This document shows, piece by piece, positions 26,609-35,348 of a DNA stretch of 64,000 bases (position 1 is its first letter; each line of letters opens with the position of its first letter). The notes below the pieces were generated by a model. That model was not told the origin of the DNA. It ran no database searches and worked only from the letters and a program-made list of their open reading frames with translations. The position numbers and the translations under genes were made by a program. Location of the stretch: NCBI GenBank assembly GCA_016722075.1, contig JADKGW010000001.1, positions 620,001-684,000 on the forward strand, given 5' to 3'. The DNA comes from Candidatus Kouleothrix ribensis. Its GTDB lineage: Bacteria; Chloroflexota; Chloroflexia; Chloroflexales; Roseiflexaceae.

Positions 26609-27211
26609 TCATTTGCGCTGATCAGGCCGGCTACGATACTCTGCATTTGGAAGCCACGACCCCTCACAACCATTCTCCAGGATCGTCACATACCCTGGAT
26701 CAGCCGGATTGACACTGAGTTCAACGCGGAAGCCAAGCCGTCGATGGAGCGTAACCGAGCGCTCATTTGCGAGAAATACCCAGCCCACAAGCCGCCTGAG
26801 CCGTAGATCATCGAACGCATGGCCAATGACCGCCTGGCATGCTTCGAAGGCGTACCCTTGTCCCCAGAAACGCCGTCCAAAGGCAAAGGCCAGCTCAACT
26901 TCCAGTGAATTGAAAGGTGGGTCAGGTTCATCGTTCCATCGTGCAAACGAGTTGACATAGCTATTCAAATGGATCTGGCCGATGAACGCGTGGTGCTCTT
27001 TCAGAATCACAGCGTAACGTCCCAGCTCGTCGCTGGCCCACACGCCTATACAGCTGGCGATTCGTGTGCGTACCTGCTCGAGCGTCTGCACGCCTTGGCC
27101 GCTATAATACTGCACCACCTCACTATCACTGTAGATCTCGCGATAGGCCGCTTCAGCGTCCTCCAGGGTGAAGGGCCGCAACAGCAGGCGGGGCGTCTCC
27201 AACGTTTTCAT
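26609..27211 (-). CDS. GNAT N-acetyltransferase (RimJ/RimL type)
   Basis: 200 residues from the ATG at 27211, which starts the family-typical METPRLLLRPF-like segment (here MKTLETPRLLLRPF). The acetyl-CoA loop reads GRRFWGQGYAFEA, and the C-terminal NERSVTLHRRLGFRVE block is the usual end of RimJ/RimL-like enzymes. Such enzymes acetylate amino groups of proteins, peptides or antibiotics. The frame upstream of 27211 reads into the neighbouring hydrolase gene and is excluded. It lies in a group of small accessory genes. Confidence 0.86.
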   Translation of the reverse strand: MKTLETPRLLLRPFTLEDAEAAYREIYSDSEVVQYYSGQGVQTLEQVRTRIASCIGVWASDELGRYAVILKEHHAFIGQIHLNSYVNSFARWNDEPDPPFNSLEVELAFAFGRRFWGQGYAFEACQAVIGHAFDDLRLRRLVGWVFLANERSVTLHRRLGFRVELSVNPADPGYVTILENGCEGSWLPNAEYRSRPDQRK

Positions 27212-27287
27212 AGACTGTCCTGTGTATGAATTGATTGGCAGTATCAGACGAAAGCCACAAAATACGCTCTGTAGCGCTGTCACAACA

Positions 27288-27863
27288 TTATCGAGCAGCC
27301 AGAAAGTCACACACCCGTTGTGTGAGGAGCGCGGTGGCCTCGGCGTCGTACGACGGCAGTGAGCTATCGGCAAAGTAGTGTTGATCACCGGGGTATAGAA
27401 ACAGCTCGGCCGCATCGGCTGATTCGACCAGCGCCCGCGCTGCGTCGATGTCGCCCTCGCCGACAAAGATCGGATCAGCGTTCATCCCATGCACTTGTAC
27501 CGGCACCCCTTTCGGCCAGGATGCCCCGAACTCCGAAACCGGCACGCAGGAATAGAAGAGCAGCGCACCGCAGGCTCCTGGCCGGGTTTGGGCGAGCATC
27601 TGTGCCGGGACGACACCGAGCGAGAAGCCGGCGTAGACTAGCTCGGCCGGCAGCCCCTCGGCTGCTCGCACGCCACGCTCAACCAGCGTGCCAAACCCCA
27701 CTTCCCTGGCAAAGCTCATGCCCTGCTCTAGGGTGTCGAAGGTGCGGCCTTCAAACAGATCGGGAGTATGTACGATGTGACCAGCACGGCGCAAGGTGTC
27801 GGCAAACGCGATGACGCCAGGAGTGAGCCCCTGCGCGTGGTGGAACAACAGGATCTCCGCCAT
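27288..27863 (-). CDS. Dienelactone hydrolase family protein
   Basis: 191 residues of alpha/beta-hydrolase type. It starts with AEILLFHHAQGLTPG, has the nucleophile elbow GFSLGV (serine near residue 82) and a late GDQHYF histidine, with an acidic residue before it. Dienelactone hydrolases usually have a cysteine nucleophile (GxCxG). The serine here suggests an esterase-like member. It runs in the same direction as the GNAT gene, 76 bases upstream of it, and may share a transcript. Confidence 0.82.
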   Translation of the reverse strand: MAEILLFHHAQGLTPGVIAFADTLRRAGHIVHTPDLFEGRTFDTLEQGMSFAREVGFGTLVERGVRAAEGLPAELVYAGFSLGVVPAQMLAQTRPGACGALLFYSCVPVSEFGASWPKGVPVQVHGMNADPIFVGEGDIDAARALVESADAAELFLYPGDQHYFADSSLPSYDAEATALLTQRVCDFLAAR

Positions 27864-28136
27864 ATCAATACCGCCTTTCAGATCGAACCAGGCGATGCGC
27901 CAAACAGTGAACCAAACGATCTGGCGCCCTCAGTCGAACACAACTATAGAACAAATGATCTGTGTAGTCAAGCGGTCGGCAGGTGAGGTGTTGTAGATGG
28001 TGAGGCATGCGCATAGGCAACGAACAAAGCCAAATGCGGCGTTAAACGAAGGGACGAGCTGGTCGACTCGCTTCGGGGCGCTAGTAACCATCAATCGTGA
28101 TAATCTCTATTTTACTAGCCGTATCTCACACTAATC

Positions 28137-28235
28137 ATACCAAATCCGGTTAATAGCTTGGTTTATGGTGGGGGTTCGGGGGCGGCAAAGCCGCCCCCGA
28201 ACTTCTCTACGAACGTAATCAAACGGAGTTGGTAT
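28137..28235. repeat. MITE-like element with terminal inverted repeats and central hairpin
   Basis: ATACCAAATCCGGTT at the left end matches the complement of the right end at 13 of 15 bases. In the centre a perfect 12-bp G-rich stem (28175-28186 with 28190-28201) has a 3-base loop. It contains no gene. A second element of almost equal size and the same plan lies at 53505-53601. It may be mobilised by a transposase encoded elsewhere. The flanking intergenic DNA (27864-28136) shows nothing else clear. Confidence 0.5.
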
Positions 28236-28265
28236 CACAAATGGAAACTAGGCCAAAAGCTGCGC

Positions 28266-28295
28266 TTGACATGGGCGCCACCATAGGAGTATAAT
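28266..28295 (+). promoter_or_regulatory. Near-consensus sigma-70 promoter of the DinB-family gene
   Basis: TTGACA at 28266-28271 and TATAAT at 28290-28295 with an 18-base spacer. The ATG is 52 bases downstream, with a GGAGG ribosome site near 28338. Confidence 0.7.
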
Positions 28296-28347
28296 AGTAG
28301 AACATATGATCTAATATATCAATTGTAACAACGATTCGGAGGCACGC

Positions 28348-28833
28348 ATGCTCGAACCATCTGAATTGGCCGAGGCGTTTGCTCGGAATGTTGGCGTGAT
28401 CCAAGCACAAACGGAAGGGCTGAGCCACGCCGACAGCCTCCTCCAGCTGCCGTTTCGGGGCAACTGCTTGAATTGGGTGCTCGGCCACCTGCTCGATAAC
28501 CGTGATGATGTGCTCAAGGCACTGGGCGCGCAGCGGATCATGAACGACAACAGCGCGGCATTGTATCGGCGTGGATCCGCGCCGATCGCCAGTTCTACTA
28601 CCGAGTTGCTACTGCTTCAGGATCTGCTTGAGCAGCTCGTACAATCGCAGGAACGCCTCTCGGGTGCGTTGGGCCGCACCACCGAAGCCGACATGACACG
28701 TGAAATCGTCCGCAATGGGAATACGACCACACTTGGCAAGCTGGTGTTCTTCCTGTATTTCCACGAGACCTACCATGTTGGGCAGACAGAGCTGCTGCGC
28801 CAGCTCGCCGGCAAGAATGACCAGGTGATCTAG
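28348..28833 (+). CDS. DinB-family four-helix protein
   Basis: 161 residues. The metal-binding histidines of the DinB/YfiT fold are visible in LGHLLDNRDD (near residue 48) and HETYHVGQ (near 138-145). DinB-like proteins are thiol S-transferase relatives, and some use bacillithiol or mycothiol. The start ATG has a good ribosome site and a strong promoter. The neighbour 30360-30860 belongs to a related helical-bundle superfamily. Confidence 0.82.
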   Translation: MLEPSELAEAFARNVGVIQAQTEGLSHADSLLQLPFRGNCLNWVLGHLLDNRDDVLKALGAQRIMNDNSAALYRRGSAPIASSTTELLLLQDLLEQLVQSQERLSGALGRTTEADMTREIVRNGNTTTLGKLVFFLYFHETYHVGQTELLRQLAGKNDQVI

Positions 28834-28935
28834 CGTATGTAGCAGCCGATGCTTCCGCCCTACGTTCCCTTCGCGATCAGTTTCTTGTTCACCGGGTTGG
28901 CGTCGCCACTAACTTCGCCGCCAGCGACGACGTGA

Positions 28936-29169
28936 AAGTGGCTTTCAATTGCCTGCGGTGACTCCGCCGTGTCTGCCGACAACACGTTCTTCTGCAACTA
29001 CTATGGCTTGCCGGCGATCAGCGTGCCGTGCGGTGTGGATCGGAACGGGCTGCTGCTCGGTCTGCAATTCGTAGGACGGCAAGGTGGTGACGGCCACGTG
29101 CTGTCGCTCGCTCAGGCTTATCAGGAGGCTACAGGATGGCGTTACACGCCGCCTCAAAGCCTGGAATGA
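28936..29169 (+). pseudogene. C-terminal remnant of an amidase-signature enzyme
   Basis: The translation reads NTFFCNYYGLPAISVPCG, then GLLLGLQFVGRQGGD and a terminal AYQEATGW segment, which is the far C-terminal end of amidase-signature hydrolases of about 450 residues. The catalytic Ser-Ser-Lys region is missing and no start codon with a ribosome site exists. An in-frame stop precedes the fragment at 28933. The gene was probably truncated by an old rearrangement. Confidence 0.65.
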
Positions 29170-29262
29170 TGCTCGTTCTGCCAATCCCCAGCTCAATCCT
29201 GACCAACCCAGGTGATATAATACTGCACACTGGTGCTAGTCAGTTAGAATGGGGAGCGCATC

Positions 29263-30111
29263 ATGAGCACACAAGACCATGACTCAGTGCCGCCTCAGAA
29301 CCAATTGCCCACGACGCAATCGCACCCACCGGATGTCTGGGCTGATGGCCCGGCATATGATGCGTATGTTGGGCGCTGGAGCCGCATCGTTGCGCGGGAC
29401 TTTCTGACCTGGCTTGCGATTGCACCGAACCGTCACTGGTTAGAGGTCGGGTGTGGCACGGGTGTGCTTACTCAGGCCATTCTTCAATATGCGCAGCCAG
29501 CAGAAATCCAGGCTATCGACCCGTCGCTCAAGTATGTGGCGTTTGCTCGCGAGCAGGTGCGTGATACGCGCGTACACTTTGATGTTAGTACTGTACAGTC
29601 GCTTGCCCGTGCCACCAGCGCCTATGATGTGGTTGTCTCTGGACTCGTGCTCAATTTTCTTCCACAGCCACAGCGCGCCCTTGCCGAAATGATCCATGCA
29701 ACCCGAGACGGCGGAACGCTAGCGGCATATGTGTGGGATTATGCTGGTAAAATGCAGTTTATGCGCCACTTCTGGAATGCAGCGTGTGCGCTTAATCCGC
29801 AGGCACTGGACGCGGATGAGGGGCGCCGCTTCCCGCTGTGCCAAGCACAACCACTGGCCGAACTGTTTCGCGCAGCAGGATTGAAGGATGTCGCGGTGCA
29901 GGCCCTGGAGATTGCGACTGATTTTGCCGACTTTGAGGATTACTGGTCGCCATTTCTCGGCGGCCAAGGCCCTGCGCCCAGTTATACCATGGCGCTGCCT
30001 GAAGCGCAACGGGAGGCACTACGCGAGCGATTACGGCAAAGCCTACCGTTTGCACTAGACGGGTCAATTCCACTGGTCGCACGAGCCTGGGCGGTACGTG
30101 GTGTACGCTAA
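29263..30111 (+). CDS. Class I SAM-dependent methyltransferase
   Basis: 282 residues. Motif I reads WLEVGCGTGVLTQAI (about 63-77), followed by AIDPS and a later VVSGLVLNFLPQP block, typical of ubiquinone/menaquinone-type methyltransferases. The C-terminal half ends in a conserved-looking ARAWAVRG. The gene has a TATAAT box at 29214-29219 and GGGAG before the ATG. Its stop is eight bases before a recombination-site-like repeat at 30119-30209, the usual position of an attC site behind a cassette gene. The substrate is unknown. Confidence 0.84.
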   Translation: MSTQDHDSVPPQNQLPTTQSHPPDVWADGPAYDAYVGRWSRIVARDFLTWLAIAPNRHWLEVGCGTGVLTQAILQYAQPAEIQAIDPSLKYVAFAREQVRDTRVHFDVSTVQSLARATSAYDVVVSGLVLNFLPQPQRALAEMIHATRDGGTLAAYVWDYAGKMQFMRHFWNAACALNPQALDADEGRRFPLCQAQPLAELFRAAGLKDVAVQALEIATDFADFEDYWSPFLGGQGPAPSYTMALPEAQREALRERLRQSLPFALDGSIPLVARAWAVRGVR

Positions 30112-30118
30112 GGCGGCC

Positions 30119-30209
30119 GCCCACCCCGCCACTCCTGCGCCCGCGCGATCGGTGCGATTTGGGCGCTTTCTCGTATGGCGCGCTGCGGCTGATGTGCCAG
30201 GTGTTCGGC
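30119..30209 (+). repeat. attC-like site, + orientation (left half degenerate)
   Basis: The right side is clear: GCGGCTGATGTGC, a 5-base spacer and the box GTTCGGC (30203-30209). The left box is GCCCACC at 30119-30125 and its inner arm is poorly conserved. The inner GCGCGATCGGTGCGATTTGG resembles the conserved inner block of the better copies downstream. Placement directly after a gene stop supports the call. Confidence 0.5.
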
Positions 30210-30359
30210 CACCATCCATCATGCACCACGTCACCCTCTACATCTCGATTATCGCCTGGTATGGCGGTGGATAATCGGATATCGCCACGTAATCAGGGCC
30301 GCTTTTTACCGCTTTCCGTGGTAGGCTGCGCGAGGAGATACGTACTGAAGGGGGTATCT

Positions 30360-30860
30360 ATGCACAAATCTGAGCTGTTGAATGGGGTGCGGGAAGAGTA
30401 TCGGCAATGGGAAGCGCTGCTCAACCAGATTGGCGAGGCGCGTATGGATCAGCCCGGCGCGGCGGCTGACTGGTCGATCAAGGATATCATCGCGCACCTG
30501 ACCGGCTGGCGCTACCGAACCGTCGCCCGCTTACAAGCTGCACACCGTGGTGAAGGGGAACCGTCCTCACCCTGGCCAGCGCACCTCCAAGCTGACGTAG
30601 ATCTTGATGCAATCAACGCGTGGATCTATGAGTCCAATCATGGCCGCTCGGTGCGTGAAGTCCTGGATGAATCGCATCAGGTATTTCAGCAGATGTTCGC
30701 TGCCATCGAAGGGTTACCCGATGCAGTCCTCAACGATCCAGCGCGCTACCTTCCATGGTTGGAAGCTGAGTCCGTCAAACCGAGTGACTTCTTTGCCCAC
30801 TTCCATGAAGAGCACGAGTCGGATATGCGGGCTTGGTTGGCACGCGTAGAGCAGCAATAA
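30360..30860 (+). CDS. ClbS/DfsB-family four-helix bundle protein
   Basis: 166 residues from the ATG at 30360 with GGGGG just upstream; the frame open to 30159 has no support. ADWSIKDIIAHLTGWR near residues 38-53 and HFHEEHESDMRAW near the end match the DfsB/ClbS family. ClbS protects against colibactin by opening its cyclopropane ring, but most family members are uncharacterised. The gene lies directly behind an attC-like repeat in the same orientation, so it may have been a cassette. Confidence 0.75.
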   Translation: MHKSELLNGVREEYRQWEALLNQIGEARMDQPGAAADWSIKDIIAHLTGWRYRTVARLQAAHRGEGEPSSPWPAHLQADVDLDAINAWIYESNHGRSVREVLDESHQVFQQMFAAIEGLPDAVLNDPARYLPWLEAESVKPSDFFAHFHEEHESDMRAWLARVEQQ

Positions 30861-31045
30861 GCAACCGTTGACCTGCCCTCGGCGCGGCGCGATAGGCTAC
30901 CAAGCGCCGGTAGTACGCCCAGTAGTCGCGCCGGAATGTGGTCAGCAGCGCCTGGTGGCATGGTACGACTGGGGCGAGCTAAGGGCGCCAGGGAACGTGC
31001 GACGATAATGGCAGGGTATTAGGTGTCACAACGAGATGGAGTGTA
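30861..31045. other. Intergenic stretch with possible gene remnant
   Basis: On the - strand, positions about 30975-30880 read HQALLTTFRRDYWAYYRRLVAYRAAPR in one open frame, with no start and no recognisable family. The composition (many W, Y, R) looks like real protein rather than chance, so it may be the tail of a lost gene. Nothing else is seen. Confidence 0.25.
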
Positions 31046-31153
31046 GCTCAATGGGTTGCCCATCAGCCGCCGCCGAGGCGTGCAGCACAGGATAGCCTCA
31101 AAATAGCAACGCCTTTGCGTGCCGAAGGCAGTCGGCTGATGAGCTTGTTAGCC
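31046..31153 (-). repeat. attC-like site, - orientation
   Basis: Outer boxes are GCTCAAT (31046-31052) and GTTAGCC (31147-31153). The inner arms GCCCATCAGCCG and CGGCTGATGAGC pair. The spacer is 5 bases on the left and 2 on the right, the reverse of the + strand copies, so it points to the - strand. It follows the 3' end of the peroxiredoxin gene read on that strand. No gene is seen in 31154-31291. Confidence 0.6.
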
Positions 31154-31291
31154 CGCAAGGGTGGCAGCAGCGCGGTATTGTACCCTGCGGAGCCGGAGCT
31201 TTGCGGATAGTAGGAGTGTATTTTCACTCACCGAGAGACAGGACTGCATTGTTTCGGATGTTCTCCCAGTCGGAGCAGACAGCCCAGATCG

Positions 31292-31849
31292 TTAGCCAGG
31301 AACGATTCCACCGAGCAATTCTTCGATCCGTGCGAACGACATGTGATCCCAAATATAGTCGGCATAATGTGCGTCGAGTATGAGTCCATCGGGGCCAATG
31401 AAAAAATCGGCTGGCATCCGCAAGAAATTGCTCCCCTTCTCCTCGGTCAGGTGAAATCCCTGCGCCGCCGCCGCCCCGATCACCTGTTGTGTTGCAGACA
31501 TGGCCATGGTTGTCGCCACTTTCGACTCCGAGATCTCAACACCGTAGAGCGTATACAGATGGGCTTCGGGATCGGCAATAAGTGGGAATGGCACATCCTG
31601 CCTCCCAATGTATTGCCGCATGGACGCGGCCGTTGACTCGAAGATAACCACCATCTCAAGCCCGGCGCGGTGATAGTCGGCATAGCGCTCGATGAGCATA
31701 TGTACGCGCAGATTACACAGGGCACAGGCGGCATTTCGAAAGAACGAGAGCAACAGCGGTTTGCCTTGATAGGCGGCGAGGTCGATCGGATTGCCGAAAA
31801 TGTCAATGGTGTGAAAGACCGGAGCGCGCGTTCCTGATAGAATAGACAT
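31292..31849 (-). CDS. Peroxiredoxin-like (AhpC/TSA, redoxin) protein
   Basis: 185 residues from the ATG at 31849, preferred over 31864 because GGAGG lies 8 bases before it. The thioredoxin-fold segment KPLLLSFFRNAACALCNLRVHML carries a CxxC pair (ACALCN) where thiol peroxidases have the peroxidatic cysteine. It likely reduces peroxides using a thiol donor. It is divergent from a MarR regulator with a promoter and palindrome between them. The pair is enclosed by two attC-like sites, as if moved as one cassette. Confidence 0.8.
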   Translation of the reverse strand: MSILSGTRAPVFHTIDIFGNPIDLAAYQGKPLLLSFFRNAACALCNLRVHMLIERYADYHRAGLEMVVIFESTAASMRQYIGRQDVPFPLIADPEAHLYTLYGVEISESKVATTMAMSATQQVIGAAAAQGFHLTEEKGSNFLRMPADFFIGPDGLILDAHYADYIWDHMSFARIEELLGGIVPG

Positions 31850-31903
31850 TAACGTGTCCTCCATTCTAGCGTGATACGATGGACGAAGTTAGCTTCAGGG
31901 TAT

Positions 31904-31932
31904 ATAATAAACCAGGTTTATTAATTTGTCAA
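31904..31932 (-). promoter_or_regulatory. Promoter with embedded palindromic operator (MarR site)
   Basis: On the - strand TTGACA (31932-31927) and TATTAT (31909-31904) are 17 bases apart, a near-perfect promoter for the peroxiredoxin gene. A palindrome AATAAACC-A-GGTTTATT (31906-31922) fills the spacer and overlaps the -10 box. Its position suits repression by the MarR protein encoded next door on the + strand. Confidence 0.75.
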
Positions 31933-31967
31933 TCAGGTTGTCTAATCGAGATGTGAGGAGTATTGCG

Positions 31968-32441
31968 ATGGGCGACGATGTCCGAAGGATTGACTTGGCA
32001 GCTGTCGAGGCACTGCGCCAGCAACACATTGGCCGCTTGCTGTTGAATGCGCAGCGCAACTACAGCCTGCAAGCACTCGCCAAACTGCGTGCGCGTGGCC
32101 ATGAAGGACTCACACTGGCACACACAAATCTACTGGCGCACCTAGATGTGGACGGGACGCGTATTACGACTCTGGCCGAACGGGTTGGGGTGAGCAAACA
32201 AGCAATTGGAAATCTCGTCGGCGAACTGGAGATGAAAGGCTATGTCCACCGTGATGTTGATTCGCACGACCGGCGCGCGGTGGTGATTACGTACACAGCG
32301 GCAGGATGGGCGTTTCTTCAAGATGCACATGAAGTGAAGCGCGCGATTGAAGCGGAGTACACGGCAACGTTGGGAGAGCAGGGCATGCAAGAGTTGCGAC
32401 ACTTGTTGCTGCAACTGGTGCGCGGCAGAGCGCACGGGTAG
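31968..32441 (+). CDS. MarR-family transcriptional regulator
   Basis: 157 residues with the start ATG at 31968 after GAGGAG. The winged helix reads TRITTLAERVGVSKQAIGNLVGELEMKGYVHR, then the wing DSHDRRAVVITYT, the MarR hallmark. It likely binds the palindrome at 31906-31922 between itself and the divergent peroxiredoxin gene. MarR-type repressors often answer to oxidants or phenols. No cysteine sensor is obvious, so the signal is uncertain. Confidence 0.88.
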   Translation: MGDDVRRIDLAAVEALRQQHIGRLLLNAQRNYSLQALAKLRARGHEGLTLAHTNLLAHLDVDGTRITTLAERVGVSKQAIGNLVGELEMKGYVHRDVDSHDRRAVVITYTAAGWAFLQDAHEVKRAIEAEYTATLGEQGMQELRHLLLQLVRGRAHG

Positions 32442-32535
32442 TCGAACGCAGTGTCGCTTCCTCAGGAACTGCGGACAGTACGGCGCTCAGGAGCATTGAA
32501 AGAGTGGGAGGATGCATGTGGCTGCGATCGAAGCG

Positions 32536-32639
32536 GACTAACGCCGTGCGTTCAGCCGCGCCTTACCCATAGATAGCACATGAAATCGGTTCGATCTCGC
32601 TTGCCCGCAGCGGCGCCGGGCTGCATGCGCCGGTTGGGC
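32536..32639 (-). repeat. attC-like site, - orientation
   Basis: Outer boxes GACTAAC (32536-32542) and GTTGGGC (32633-32639). The inner arms are GCGTTCAGCCGCGCC on the left and GGGCTGCATGCGC on the right, with the extra G on the right arm. Spacers are 5 and 2 bases. All features point to the - strand, so it follows the GNAT gene at 32732-33211 and also closes the peroxiredoxin/MarR unit on its right. Confidence 0.72.
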
Positions 32640-32731
32640 TGCGGCAACAGTCGGGTATCCGCTCAGGGTGTGAAAAATGGCTCTGGAATGCCGGTATTGA
32701 TTGCGGTCATGCGCGATTGCTGGTGGCAGCG

Positions 32732-33211
32732 TTAGTCGAGTCGGAGGAGGAATTCCTCAACCTCCTTGCCACGTGCGTTGGCGAAACCGGTATCCTCACC
32801 GATAATCATGAATCCACATTTTTCTAAGACCCGCAGCGAGCCGATATTGTCCTTGGCAGCACGTGCATAGATCGGGCGGGTCGGATTGGCATGTGCCAGA
32901 AAGGCGGTGAGCGCTCGGGTAGCCAGACCTTGGCCCCAGTAGTGCTTGCCGAGCCAATAGGTGACTTCGGGATGCCCGGCATCTTCATAGCTGCTGACAC
33001 TCCCCGCGACCTGTCCATCCACAACGATCGTCCGGTTGATAATGGTCGGATCGGTTAGTATTCGCTGCCAATGCGCCATGAAGGCGGCCTGGTTGGTGGG
33101 ATCCTTGGCGGTGAATGCGGCCATTGCATTCGCCTCGGGGTCCAATTGAAAGGCGAAGAAGGTCGGGAGGTCGGTTTCCAGCACCGTGCGTAACGAAACA
33201 TCACTGCTCAT
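32732..33211 (-). CDS. GNAT N-acetyltransferase
   Basis: 159 residues. The VTYWLGKHYWGQGLATRALTAFL block is the acetyl-CoA binding A motif, and GSLRVLEKCGF is the family's C-terminal block. RimJ/RimL-like enzymes acetylate amines, and the real acceptor is not known. The start at 33211 lies in an unremarkable upstream region. The 3' end faces the attC-like site at 32536-32639, so it looks like a one-gene cassette on the - strand. Confidence 0.85.
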   Translation of the reverse strand: MSSDVSLRTVLETDLPTFFAFQLDPEANAMAAFTAKDPTNQAAFMAHWQRILTDPTIINRTIVVDGQVAGSVSSYEDAGHPEVTYWLGKHYWGQGLATRALTAFLAHANPTRPIYARAAKDNIGSLRVLEKCGFMIIGEDTGFANARGKEVEEFLLRLD

Positions 33212-33329
33212 ACGGTACGCTCCATCCTGTGGGGTAGGAATCTGGGCTGATCGCGGTCAGATTATACGCATTCGGATGTGGTTTGTCGATAGATCGCGAA
33301 GGCAAGTGATCTGGAATCACCTGTCTACG

Positions 33330-33384
33330 TCGCCCCGATCATGTTGCCGCGCAGCAGTGGCGGGTTGCATGCGCATGTCGGGCT
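33330..33384 (-). repeat. attC-like half-site, - orientation
   Basis: GGGTTGCATGCGC, a 2-base spacer and GTCGGGC at 33378-33384 match the right end of the other - strand copies, and GATCATG keeps part of the inner block. The left half cannot be found. It looks like a decayed site at the edge of the signalling island. The rest of 33212-33478 shows no gene. Confidence 0.4.
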
Positions 33385-33478
33385 TCGATGAATGTAGGTA
33401 AGCGTTCGCCGAGGTAGGTAGTATGGCTTCCCAAAGCTAAATCCGCAACGCGACTTGAGCGCATCCGGATGTTGGCTA

Positions 33479-35347
33479 TTACTTCAACACCTGGAAAAAC
33501 ACATCTACAGCCATTGGGTCGAAGCGCGTTCCCACCTCGGAACGGATATACGCAAACGTTTTTTCCTCCGACCAACTCTGACTGTAAGGACGGTCACTCC
33601 GCAGCGCATCCCAGACATCCACAACTGAGAAGAGGCGGGCCGCGAGAGGAATCTCTTCACCCTTGAGGCCGCGCGGATAACCGGTGCCGTCCCATTTTTC
33701 GTGATGACAATAGGGAATGTCAAGCGCTGGTCTCAGGTAGGGAATGGGGTAAAGCATATCGAATGCAAACTGGGTATGCTTCTTCATAATCACCCATTCA
33801 TCTTCTGTAAGCTTATCGGGTTTTAGCAGGATGCTATCAGGCACTCCCATCTTGCCAATATCATGCAAGAGCGCGCCGCGGCGGATGTGTATGATCTCCT
33901 TTTCGGGAATCCCCATTTTGCGAGCCATTCGGACGGTGAGATCAGTGACACGCCGGGTGTGATCCTGGGTCTCTTTGTCGCGCAGGTCGAGGGCATGCGA
34001 CCAGCCTTCAATGGTGGCATCGTATGCCAGCATCAATTCCATATTGGTTTGTTGAAGCCCTTTGAAGAGAGCGGCATTGTCAATCGCGATGGCCGTTTGA
34101 CCGCCCAGCGTCTCGAGGAAATTCAACCATTCCCCGTCTGGTTCGAGGCGGCTGCGGTGAAAGACCTCCAGGACGCCCTGAATTTCTCCCTTGGCGATCA
34201 ACGGGACGCCGAAGTAGGATACGAATTGTTCCGGCAAAAATAGCAACGAGCGGTGGATATCTGCTTCGGGGGATTGAAGGTCGTGTACCCGAATGGTCTG
34301 GCGCTTCAACATCACTTGAGCGGCATAGCCCTCTTCCAGGAAGAGGTGGGAATTGTTCAGCGCGTCGGTATGAAAGCCGCGCTCGACGGCATATTCCAGG
34401 GTTCGCGCGGCGGGGTTATATAAAAGGATCGTTACCGCGTCTACGCCTAACTGGGAAATGACATGGTTGAGGATTTCATCGAGAACCACGCCAATATCGG
34501 TGTGACTAGCAATGGCCTGGTCAATCGCTCGCAACGATGCCAGCCTGCGAATTTGCAAAGCAACACGTTCCTCGGCCTGTTTGCGCTCGGTGATGTCGCG
34601 GATTGCAGATTGTGTCCCGATCAGGTAGCCCGCATCGTCCTTGAGCAGGGCCACGTCCACTTCGAGCCAGAGCCTGCGCCCGTCCTGCCGCAGGCCCTCA
34701 TACTCGAAAGAGGCAGGGACTGTTTCGCCGCGCAAGCGGCGGTCATGTCTTTCCCTCAATATCTCTCGCCATTCCGGCGCGATATAGTCCTCCAATTTCA
34801 GGTGGGGCAGTTGGTCGCTTTGGAAGCCGAACAGGGTCAGGAACTGATCGTTCGCAAAGGTGATTCGCCCGGCGATGTCATCTGTGATCAGGGCATCGTG
34901 GATGTGTTCGACCACTTGCCGGAATTGTTTTTCGCTGTCCCGTAATTTTTTTTCGACCTGCTTGCGTTCAATAGCATACCGCAGCACACGCGCCAGCACC
35001 TGCCCACTGATTTCACCCTTGATCAGGTAATCCTGGGCGCCGAGATGGACAGCCTCAATGGCGGTTTGTTCGTCATCCAACCCGGTCAATACGACAATGG
35101 GTATCTTGCTTTCACGCGGGGACAATCTCTTTAGCGTATCCAGCCCGCGGGAATCGGGAAGGTTTAGGTCCAACAAAATCGCATCGATGTCCCCACGAGC
35201 AAGCAGGTTCAACCCGGTCTCAAGCCGACCAGCGCAAGCCAACATAACCTGCATCTTGGGCGAAACCTCTGCCAGCATGTCTTTTATCAGAAAGACATCA
35301 TCCTCATCATCTTCGATGAGCAGGACTCGAACCATGGCGGGCGTCAT
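33479..35347 (-). CDS. Response regulator with PAS, GAF and HD-GYP domains
   Basis: 622 residues. A receiver domain is first (about 5-130, phospho-acceptor in ILLDLNLPDS), then PAS (about 145-265), GAF (about 275-430) and an HD-GYP phosphodiesterase with HDIGKMG, a PYCHHEKWDG histidine group and GTGYP. HD-GYP enzymes break down cyclic di-GMP. It is the last gene of a five-gene signalling cluster and starts 1 base after the end of the REC-GGDEF gene. Together the two could make and break the same second messenger under phosphorelay control. Confidence 0.88.
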   Translation of the reverse strand: MTPAMVRVLLIEDDEDDVFLIKDMLAEVSPKMQVMLACAGRLETGLNLLARGDIDAILLDLNLPDSRGLDTLKRLSPRESKIPIVVLTGLDDEQTAIEAVHLGAQDYLIKGEISGQVLARVLRYAIERKQVEKKLRDSEKQFRQVVEHIHDALITDDIAGRITFANDQFLTLFGFQSDQLPHLKLEDYIAPEWREILRERHDRRLRGETVPASFEYEGLRQDGRRLWLEVDVALLKDDAGYLIGTQSAIRDITERKQAEERVALQIRRLASLRAIDQAIASHTDIGVVLDEILNHVISQLGVDAVTILLYNPAARTLEYAVERGFHTDALNNSHLFLEEGYAAQVMLKRQTIRVHDLQSPEADIHRSLLFLPEQFVSYFGVPLIAKGEIQGVLEVFHRSRLEPDGEWLNFLETLGGQTAIAIDNAALFKGLQQTNMELMLAYDATIEGWSHALDLRDKETQDHTRRVTDLTVRMARKMGIPEKEIIHIRRGALLHDIGKMGVPDSILLKPDKLTEDEWVIMKKHTQFAFDMLYPIPYLRPALDIPYCHHEKWDGTGYPRGLKGEEIPLAARLFSVVDVWDALRSDRPYSQSWSEEKTFAYIRSEVGTRFDPMAVDVFFQVLK

Positions 35348-35348
35348 A

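Noticed and set aside
28000..28060. GGCATGCGCATAGGCAACG and GCGTTAAACG looked like attC parts
   Set aside because: Inner arms and spacing do not pair, so no site can be built.
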